In this document: one piece after another, positions 54,581 through 61,646 of the stretch
Position numbering within the stretch: position 1 is the stretch's first letter
How the letters are laid out: each line of letters begins with the position of its first letter
From: a virus
Reading direction: 5' to 3' (one strand)
Virus record (IMG/VR): IMGVR_UViG_3300044633_003049
Span: 1 to 64,000 of that record
Length of the DNA stretch: 64,000 nucleotides
Program-made: the position numbers and the translations under genes
The notes under the pieces: generated by a model
Database searches by the model: none
Told to the model about the DNA's origin: nothing
What the model saw: the letters and a program-made list of their open reading frames with translations, nothing else

Positions 54581-55702
54581 TTAGATTTTATGTTTAAAAA
54601 TTTCATCAATTATATCTAATTTAACGTTATTTTCAAAAACATATTGATTATTATACACTAGATTGAATGTTTTTAATCCGTCTTTAAATTCTTCATTATA
54701 TGTTTTAAACATATCTACGATTTCTTTTGGTATATATGGGTCATTTTTAATGATACTTAATGCATTATTTTTATTAAAAAATACCTTTTCTTTGGTTATT
54801 TCATACAAATCTTTTAAATTTTTATGTCTCAATTTGGACACGTTGTAAACAATACCGTCTATTCTACTATCAAAATTATTTTGAACATCAAAATCATATT
54901 CAAAAATTTCATCATATAATTTAAAATTATATTTTTCCAATATTTTATTTTGATACATGGAACCTACACATAGAAAAGGTTGTTCATATAATATTGGTTT
55001 ATACGTTTTTTCTGTAATCATGAGACAATCATTCCATTCAGTAGTTTCGGTAACTAAATTGAAATATGTCGTATTGTTGAGAACTAATTCAGAGTATTCC
55101 GTTTGTTTATATTCAAAATCAAAGTCATCAATTTTAAGTATTTTACCATCCCAATGTTTAAATTCATGTTTATTTAAACATTCATTTTCATAAATCGCAT
55201 TCCAAGAAATTAATCCCTCATCAATTAAATTGTTTTCACTTAACTTATCCATTAATACTGCTCTATGATACCTATATTTACCATTTAGACACAAAAATAA
55301 TTTATCAATTTTATCTTCTTGTCTTTTTTTGTTTCTAATATCTTTTAAACCATAATATGTGTAGTGTAAATAATATGTTGGCCAAAATATAAATTTAACA
55401 TTTTCAATTGGTCTATAAAAAACATTTCTGTTGATTTCACTTCTATCGTCCGCACATGTAAGGACGTATAATATTATATTATGTTCTAATAGTGTTTTTT
55501 CTAATGTTTTAACATTTTCACAATGATTGTCATTAATGAAATAGTTCCATTGTAAATATTCATCAAAACTCGGTTCAATTCCCTCATCTAACGACCATAG
55601 AATGTAATGTTTAGACTTTTTTTCTATTATTTTATTTACTAGTGATAATAAATTTTTTTGATTTAAATCATTTGGAAATATAATACTTAAATTATTATTC
55701 AT
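54581..55702 (-). CDS. TEK-motif putative glycosyltransferase, 373 aa
   Basis: NLVTETTEWNDCLMITEKTY, then KPILYEQPFLCVGSMYQNKI matches the first half of the large gene at 61.6 kb (TEKTFKAILLEQPFICLGY) more closely than the 402-aa gene. KLFLCLNGKYRYHRAVLMDK is its N-terminal counterpart of the R-x-H-R block. The start at 55702 gives an ATGA overlap with the SDR stop, which is why it is used instead of one 5 codons upstream. Confidence 0.6.
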   Translation of the reverse strand: MNNNLSIIFPNDLNQKNLLSLVNKIIEKKSKHYILWSLDEGIEPSFDEYLQWNYFINDNHCENVKTLEKTLLEHNIILYVLTCADDRSEINRNVFYRPIENVKFIFWPTYYLHYTYYGLKDIRNKKRQEDKIDKLFLCLNGKYRYHRAVLMDKLSENNLIDEGLISWNAIYENECLNKHEFKHWDGKILKIDDFDFEYKQTEYSELVLNNTTYFNLVTETTEWNDCLMITEKTYKPILYEQPFLCVGSMYQNKILEKYNFKLYDEIFEYDFDVQNNFDSRIDGIVYNVSKLRHKNLKDLYEITKEKVFFNKNNALSIIKNDPYIPKEIVDMFKTYNEEFKDGLKTFNLVYNNQYVFENNVKLDIIDEIFKHKI

Positions 55703-56649
55703 TTTTTTATGTACCAATCAATGGTTTCTTTTATTCCTTGTTCAAAAGTATAATTAGGTTCAAATCCTAATTCATTTTTTATTCTATCTATACTCACCGC
55801 TCTAAATGGGATTGTGGTGGGTTTTGTGACATCGTATTCAACTTTTGGTCTTTCACCTGTAACTTTCAAAATAGTGTCTACAATCTCACCTATTGTGATT
55901 CCACCACCATATCCTAAATTATATGGTCTCATTGATTCACCTTTCTCCAATATTAATAGTGCTCCGTTTACGACGTCTTTAACATATAAGAAATCTCTTA
56001 CAACATCAGGTGTTCCCCATATCACAAACGGGTCTTCTCCACTTAAATGTCTTTTAATTAAAGCGGGAACAACATGACAAGTTTTTAAATCAAAATTATC
56101 ATATGGTCCAAATATTGCGGTACATCTCGCCAAAGCAATTTCTAATCCTGAAAATCTTGATACGTGTTCCATTAACTTCTCTCTATACCTTCTCATCCAA
56201 CCATAACCATAATATGATTTATATGGTTCATCTACCCAAAACTCATCTTCGGTTAATGGTCTACGAATATCAGGATAACCAGTGGAACTATTTAAATCTA
56301 AAAATCTTTTAACTTTATTTTTCGCACATGCTTCCAATACATTACCAATAATTGTTAATTGATTTAATGATATTTGAACATCCGTTGGTACGGTTGATGG
56401 GTGAGCGATACTTCCCCCACAATGAATTACATAGTCCGCCCCTTGTGTTAATATTAAACAATCATTCAAGTTTGTTAAATCAATGTTTTTAATCACTTTA
56501 ATTTTATCATCACTAACTTGAAGTGGTTTATTATGTGTGTGTGTTCTTACATCGGCACCCCTTTCTATTAACTCCAATAAAAAATGTGATCCAATAAAAC
56601 CTGAACCACCGGTTACTACTACTGTTTTTCCTTCTAAAAAATTACTCAT
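55699..56649 (-). CDS. SDR sugar epimerase/reductase with altered active site, 316 aa
   Basis: TVVVTGGSGFIGSHFLLELI binds NAD(P). LDLNSSTGYPDIRRPLTEDE and YYGYGWMRRYREKLME take the place of the catalytic region. The YxxxK motif reads Y-G-W-M-R here, with Arg for Lys. VVRDFLYVKDVVNGALLI is the sugar contact. The neighbour at 56.7 kb is a related enzyme. The Arg swap may preserve a positive charge or signal a changed reaction. Confidence 0.8.
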   Translation of the reverse strand: MSNFLEGKTVVVTGGSGFIGSHFLLELIERGADVRTHTHNKPLQVSDDKIKVIKNIDLTNLNDCLILTQGADYVIHCGGSIAHPSTVPTDVQISLNQLTIIGNVLEACAKNKVKRFLDLNSSTGYPDIRRPLTEDEFWVDEPYKSYYGYGWMRRYREKLMEHVSRFSGLEIALARCTAIFGPYDNFDLKTCHVVPALIKRHLSGEDPFVIWGTPDVVRDFLYVKDVVNGALLILEKGESMRPYNLGYGGGITIGEIVDTILKVTGERPKVEYDVTKPTTIPFRAVSIDRIKNELGFEPNYTFEQGIKETIDWYIKK

Positions 56650-56650
56650 A

Positions 56651-57622
56651 TTAATGATTTACAAATGGGTTATACCTTTTATCTAAAATATCTTTATTAT
56701 TTAAATACCATTCCGTTGTTAACTTAATACCTTCCTCTAAACTTGTTTGTGGTTCAAATCCATATGAATTTGCTCTTGTCATATCAAACAATCTAATATC
56801 ATCGCCTTTAATTCCACTTGGGTTATATTTTACCGTATTATCTCTACTTGAATGTTTTGTAACTAAATCAACGACATCCCCTATTGTATGTTTTTTACCT
56901 GAACCTAAATTTAAAGGTTGTGTTATTTTATTTTCTACCGCAAATACCATACCTCTTGCGACATCATCTGCAAAGATAAAATCTCTAACCGCTGTTCCGT
57001 CTCCAAATACATCTAATATATCATTTTCATTTGCCTTTCTAATTAATGATGGTACAACCATGGCATTTGTTGGGTTGAAGTTATCGTAAGGTCCGTATAC
57101 ATTGGCCGGTCTCACAATTGAGAATCTATCAAAGCCATATTGTATTTTATACGATTCGGTTTGTAATTCACCCATTCTTTTAGTCCATCCCGCAAATCTA
57201 TCATTTGGTGATGGAAATGTTGACCAAACACTATCTTCTTGAAATACTTCCGCGGGTGAATAAACACCGACTGAACTGGTATATAAAAACCAATCTACAT
57301 TTGCCTCGTATGCCGCTTGAATCATATTTGTATTAAACTGTAACATTGGAACCATGAAATCCACGGGTTGTTCCATACACATTTTAGGTGACCCTTTAAC
57401 TCCCGCTAAATGAAAAACATAGTTCATTCCTTTACAAATATCCAAACAATTGTCAAAGAATCTTAAATCAACTTGTAAATGTTCAACACCTTCGGGTAAA
57501 TCTGTTGGGGTTGTTAAATCTGCAATATATATTTTACATTCCTTATCAATTAATTGGTTTATCAATGATCTACCAATCATTCCTCCACCTCCAGTAATTA
57601 AAACTTTTTTATCTTTAAACAT
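56651..57622 (-). CDS. SDR of the GDP-fucose synthase-like group, 323 aa
   Basis: VLITGGGGMIGRSLINQLID is the NADP loop. FHLAGVKGSPKMCMEQPVDF and VRPANVYGPYDNFNPTNAMV resemble GDP-L-fucose synthase and GDP-colitose synthase, which epimerise and reduce GDP-4-keto-deoxy sugars. The expected YxxxK is AGWTK (FAGWTKRMGELQ), so the catalytic Tyr position holds Ala. The flanking Phe or another residue would need to replace it. It overlaps the ColD-like gene by 8 nt. Confidence 0.8.
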   Translation of the reverse strand: MFKDKKVLITGGGGMIGRSLINQLIDKECKIYIADLTTPTDLPEGVEHLQVDLRFFDNCLDICKGMNYVFHLAGVKGSPKMCMEQPVDFMVPMLQFNTNMIQAAYEANVDWFLYTSSVGVYSPAEVFQEDSVWSTFPSPNDRFAGWTKRMGELQTESYKIQYGFDRFSIVRPANVYGPYDNFNPTNAMVVPSLIRKANENDILDVFGDGTAVRDFIFADDVARGMVFAVENKITQPLNLGSGKKHTIGDVVDLVTKHSSRDNTVKYNPSGIKGDDIRLFDMTRANSYGFEPQTSLEEGIKLTTEWYLNNKDILDKRYNPFVNH

Positions 57623-58796
57623 TGTTTAACATTTTACATAAATTTATTATTTGGTCGTCATTTAAATCAGTATGATTACCAATATAAAGTGAATTACTAT
57701 GTACATAATTTACATTGGTTAATTCACCTTCAATACGATGTTCGTATTTTTTTAGATATGGTTGTAATGCTTGATTACCACCACCCGCAGTGCCCAATCT
57801 ATATTCCACACCTGATAAATCTAAAATATCTCTAACGCCACTAAAATCATCATTAATATTAAACCTATCCTCATATCCCTTTTTCATTATGAGAGGTAAC
57901 GCAAAATTGCTATTACCTTCCACATCAAATTCGGTATAAAATTTATGATTATCTAAATTATCTAACCATACCTTAAAATTATGTCTACGTTTATCCACAT
58001 TTGAATCAATTCTATTCATTTGTTCAATACCTAATACGGCATTTATTTCAGTACTTCTCACATTGAATCCGGCAACGGCAAAAGTAAAAAGAGGATTTAA
58101 TTCAGGATAATTACGAACAAAGTTATCTTGGAGTTCTTGTGACCCTTCTCTTGTCATTCCGTGTGACCTAAATAAACGAACTATGTCATTCGCATTATCA
58201 TCATTAACACATACCATACCACCTTCAATGGTTGTGATGTGATGTCCAAAATAAAAAGAGAATATTGATATATCACCAAATGAACCCACTTTCTGACCCT
58301 TAAATGTTGCTCCGTGTGCTTCACAACAATCTTCAATTAATACTAAATTATATTTCTTGGAAATTTCTAAAATCTTTTCATTAATGGCGTTGAAACCTAA
58401 ACAATGTACAAGAACTATCGCCTTTGTTTGTGGTGTAATTGCTTTTTCAATATTTTCGGCGGTGATTGATAAATTATCCATTGAGATGTCAACAAACACG
58501 GGTGTCATTCCTAATTGAACAACAGATGATATATCGGAAACCCAACCTAATGGTGGTACAATAACTTCACCGATACCGTAAAGTTCTTTAACTAATGCAA
58601 TTGATAGGAAATTACCTGATGCCCCTGAGTTAACCATTACAGAGTGTTTGGTACCCAACCACTTAGACCATATATCCTCGAACTCACGGACTTTTAATCC
58701 ATTTGTGAGTCTTTGATTTGATAGTATAAAATCAGATAAAACTTCTCTATCTTTTTGACTTACGTTGTCATTAATAAGAGGCCATTTGTAATTCAT
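57615..58796 (-). CDS. ColD-like PLP sugar 3-dehydratase (His in place of Lys), 393 aa
   Basis: A DegT-fold protein: MVNSGASGNFLSIALVKEL, VLIEDCCEAHGATFKGQKVG, then IFSFYFGHHITTIEGGMVCV. At the position of the Schiff-base Lys stands His185. In ColD (GDP-4-keto-6-deoxymannose 3-dehydratase) the same swap turns a transaminase into a 3-dehydratase. The length, about 390, also fits ColD. With the Gmd-like and fucose-synthase-like genes it could make a 3,6-dideoxyhexose such as colitose. The TTATATTATG motif lies 19 nt upstream. Confidence 0.85.
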   Translation of the reverse strand: MNYKWPLINDNVSQKDREVLSDFILSNQRLTNGLKVREFEDIWSKWLGTKHSVMVNSGASGNFLSIALVKELYGIGEVIVPPLGWVSDISSVVQLGMTPVFVDISMDNLSITAENIEKAITPQTKAIVLVHCLGFNAINEKILEISKKYNLVLIEDCCEAHGATFKGQKVGSFGDISIFSFYFGHHITTIEGGMVCVNDDNANDIVRLFRSHGMTREGSQELQDNFVRNYPELNPLFTFAVAGFNVRSTEINAVLGIEQMNRIDSNVDKRRHNFKVWLDNLDNHKFYTEFDVEGNSNFALPLIMKKGYEDRFNINDDFSGVRDILDLSGVEYRLGTAGGGNQALQPYLKKYEHRIEGELTNVNYVHSNSLYIGNHTDLNDDQIINLCKMLNNV

Positions 58797-58815
58797 AATT
58801 ATGTTTTATATATAA

Positions 58816-58825
58816 CATAATATAA
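58816..58825 (-). promoter_or_regulatory. TTATATTATG (variant of the TTATATTATA motif)
   Basis: Read leftward, 19 nt before the ColD-like start. It differs from the exact motif in the last base. Confidence 0.35.
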
Positions 58826-58835
58826 CTAAAAAATA

Positions 58836-59546
58836 TTAAAATAACAACACCTTTTCTAATAAATTGGGGTCAATTTTAATTGGGTTATGTAATCCCATTG
58901 CATGTTCTGAAAAAATGTCCTCCATACTAAAATTATATGCGGTTTCAATATCGGCAACCCCTTCTCCTTTTAAATTTTTAACAAAAAATATGTCTTCTAG
59001 TGGTATATTTGATTTGTCATCATTTAATGTACATATTTCAATCATCTTATCCTTATTTCTTAATGAGAGTCCACCATTACCCACAAAATATCCCTCCTTT
59101 GGTTTTATCCATGGAGCACCAATGTAATCGTATTTTAAAAACTTATCGATACCTCCTCTTATTAATATCGAATCGTTTTGAAATGATAATATTTTTTTAC
59201 CTTTAACTTTTTTCCAAAAATCGGTAGTCATCATCATATCGTTATATTCTCTTTTTGTTAAATTGTCCGTACCTAAATTCATTAAAGAAACGTTATCCCA
59301 ATTTTTTGTAATGTTTAATATTTGTTCAATATTTTTAGTTCCATGAAAAATCTGTAATCCCCACTTTTTACTTGAGTCTTCTAAATAATACATAACGGTC
59401 TTTATTATTGTCTCAATATTTTCATCTATTCTTGGTTCAACAATAACGGCAAAGTAATCAGAATCAACTGGTAATGATGGTACATAATCTACCAATTTTT
59501 TCTTCATGTTCTCAAGATGCTTATTCCAAATTTCTAAATAGGTCAT
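58836..59546 (-). CDS. DUF5672-like GT-A glycosyltransferase, 236 aa
   Basis: YFAVIVEPRIDENIETIIKT, then KKILSFQNDSILIRGGIDKF (a D-S/T-x-I element at the DxD position) and KYDYIGAPWIKPKEGYFVGN, then GGLSLRNKDKMIEI and PLEDIFFVKN are the hallmarks of DUF5672, a GT-A-fold family found in glycan clusters. It likely adds one sugar of the decoration glycan. It overlaps the SGNH gene by 4 nt. Confidence 0.85.
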   Translation of the reverse strand: MTYLEIWNKHLENMKKKLVDYVPSLPVDSDYFAVIVEPRIDENIETIIKTVMYYLEDSSKKWGLQIFHGTKNIEQILNITKNWDNVSLMNLGTDNLTKREYNDMMMTTDFWKKVKGKKILSFQNDSILIRGGIDKFLKYDYIGAPWIKPKEGYFVGNGGLSLRNKDKMIEICTLNDDKSNIPLEDIFFVKNLKGEGVADIETAYNFSMEDIFSEHAMGLHNPIKIDPNLLEKVLLF

Positions 59547-60166
59547 AAAAATTTTTTAATTTCTTGATAAATGTATTTACCTATTAGTTTATAACCTAAT
59601 GAATTTGGATGATAGTCTCCCTCCCAAAAATTATTTTCATCATTCCAAACACTTCTACTCCCATACTCCCAAACGCCAATATCATTTTTTATTTCGTACT
59701 TTCTTAATGTATCGGATACACATCCGTCGGGGTTTATAAAATATTTTGGTAATTTTTTAGTGTCAACATCTTCTTCTCTAAATGATGGATAAAATGAATT
59801 AAAATAAAAATGTTTATATCCCTCTAATAATTCTTCCATCAATAGGTATATTTCAACCACATTGTGAATGTCTTTTGATTTATAACGATATGGGTAGGAT
59901 AACATTACTAAAACGATATCATCTTTATTAATGAATCCGTTCTCAACTGTTTCTTTTAAATCTTTTAAAATGTATTCATTACCATAACCACAAACACCTA
60001 AATTAACATATTCACATTTTAATTTATCTGAAACCCATCTTGGCCATGAGTTCATATCTCTTAATTTTTGAATGAACATGTGGGGAAATGGTTCTTCTTT
60101 ATATTTTACATCAGTTTCAATTCCATGTCCTGCCGTCCAACTATCTCCAAATGTTATCAATCTCAT
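59543..60166 (-). CDS. SGNH hydrolase, 207 aa
   Basis: LITFGDSWTAGHGIETDV is block I with the standard GDS serine. LGVCGYGNEYIL is block II/III (Gly, Asn), VMLSYPYRYKSKDI follows, and EGDYHPNSLGYKLIG is block V (Asp-x-x-His). It is the most canonical of the four SGNH-like proteins here. It is an acyl or acetyl esterase/transferase candidate for a glycan. It overlaps both neighbours by 4 nt. Confidence 0.85.
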   Translation of the reverse strand: MRLITFGDSWTAGHGIETDVKYKEEPFPHMFIQKLRDMNSWPRWVSDKLKCEYVNLGVCGYGNEYILKDLKETVENGFINKDDIVLVMLSYPYRYKSKDIHNVVEIYLLMEELLEGYKHFYFNSFYPSFREEDVDTKKLPKYFINPDGCVSDTLRKYEIKNDIGVWEYGSRSVWNDENNFWEGDYHPNSLGYKLIGKYIYQEIKKFL

Positions 60167-60897
60167 ATTATGTTATATTTTTTTATAAAATCATTTATAT
60201 TTGATTTTATAAATTCATTATAGATTATTTTATGTGATTCAGTGTCATAATGAGTTGAGTCGCAAGGGGTTAATTTTTTTTCTTTGGTAAAATTTACCAC
60301 ACAGCCGTCAATAATATCAAATTCTTTTATTATATCACCATACCCATTTTCTTTTGCCAATTGTTTAATATCTACATTCCAACTAAAAAATAAAACTTTT
60401 TTACCAAAATAATCAAATAAACTTTTATATGTCATTAAAGTATGGAAAATTTTAATTTTCATATTATAATCCGATATTAACACATGTTCTTGAAGAAAAT
60501 CTAAAATATCTGTTGAAAAGTTAGTATCTAATATTTTATTTAGATCTCCTCCTCCATTTATTAATAAATTGTAATAACTAATCCCATTTGTTTGTCTATG
60601 ACAATTAATGTTTGACGGTCTGTACACCACGTTATTGTATTTTTTATATTCTTCTTGTGGGTCGTTACCATATAAACCCATCATCATTCTACTTGGATCT
60701 GTTAATTGAATTATAAAAAAATCAATGTTATTTTCACTCTCCAATATTTTTTTTACTTTCTCAATAAACATTTCATTACTGGCACCAGGACTAGATCCAT
60801 CAATGGTTTCACACAATAAATCTTTTTTCATATGTGTTGACCAACACAAACCATATGAATTAGTGGAATGTGAACATCCAGCAAATCCTATTTTCAT
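60163..60897 (-). CDS. SGNH-like protein with GCS motif, 244 aa
   Basis: IGFAGCSHSTNSYGLCWSTH puts GCSHS where GDSxS is expected. IDGSSPGASNEMFIEKV is the block II/III equivalent (Gly, Asn), and CDSTHYDTESHKIIY the Asp-x-x-His pair. The fold is probably SGNH with Cys replacing Asp after Gly. Activity is uncertain. It lies directly upstream of the canonical SGNH gene in the same reading direction. Confidence 0.7.
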   Translation of the reverse strand: MKIGFAGCSHSTNSYGLCWSTHMKKDLLCETIDGSSPGASNEMFIEKVKKILESENNIDFFIIQLTDPSRMMMGLYGNDPQEEYKKYNNVVYRPSNINCHRQTNGISYYNLLINGGGDLNKILDTNFSTDILDFLQEHVLISDYNMKIKIFHTLMTYKSLFDYFGKKVLFFSWNVDIKQLAKENGYGDIIKEFDIIDGCVVNFTKEKKLTPCDSTHYDTESHKIIYNEFIKSNINDFIKKYNII

Positions 60898-60898
60898 A

Positions 60899-61645
60899 TT
60901 AAATTATATTTTTAATAATGTGTTTATAAAAGTATTCAGATTGTACCCTATGGCCATGTTCACCAAAATGACAATCAGATATTAACCCGTCAGTCTCATC
61001 TATTATTTTACCAATCATTTTTCCACTATATTGCAATGGTAAAGATAAATAACCAAGCATCATATGATGGTGTTCCCATGGATTTTCACAAGGTGGTGTT
61101 ATAAATTTTTTATCATTTATAAATTCACTATTACAATTAAATATATCTATATCACTTGTCCAATGAAATACGTTTATATTTGATTTTTCACAAAATAAAT
61201 TTATAAAATTTATCCATAATTGAACTTCTTTTAACCAAATTGGGTTTGATCTATTAACTAAAATTTCTTCTATGGCCCTACTTGATAATCCGGTTTCGGG
61301 ATAATTAGTTATACTCGGTAAAATTTGATTAAAACCATTTCGTGAACCTGGATTAGCAGCTTGGAATCTTACAACATGTGTCCACCCAAATATTACAATA
61401 TCTCCTTGTTTAATTAAATCAACCACTTCTAAAAATTGATTCAAAATTGCATAGTTTGAATCTCCACCAAATGCCATATTTTTAACTTCTAAATTTAACT
61501 TTTTTCCCAATAATGTTGGCCAAACATCCGGTAAAGTTCCACCTCTCCAATGTTTATAATCATCATAATTACTTCTAACAAATTTATCACCGACCGGATT
61601 ATATTCCGCTGTAAAGCTACATCCAAATGTCCATAATGTTCCCAT
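60899..61645 (-). CDS. SGNH-like protein with GCS motif, 248 aa
   Basis: LWTFGCSFTAEYNPVGDKFV is block I with GCSFT. MAFGGDSNYAILNQF supplies the Gly and Asn of blocks II/III. ISDCHFGEHGHRVQSEYFY holds the C-terminal Asp-x-His. It is closely similar in layout to the 244-aa neighbour. Proteins of this GCSFT type are common in phage glycan regions, with unknown substrates. Confidence 0.72.
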   Translation of the reverse strand: MGTLWTFGCSFTAEYNPVGDKFVRSNYDDYKHWRGGTLPDVWPTLLGKKLNLEVKNMAFGGDSNYAILNQFLEVVDLIKQGDIVIFGWTHVVRFQAANPGSRNGFNQILPSITNYPETGLSSRAIEEILVNRSNPIWLKEVQLWINFINLFCEKSNINVFHWTSDIDIFNCNSEFINDKKFITPPCENPWEHHHMMLGYLSLPLQYSGKMIGKIIDETDGLISDCHFGEHGHRVQSEYFYKHIIKNII

Positions 61646-61646
61646 A

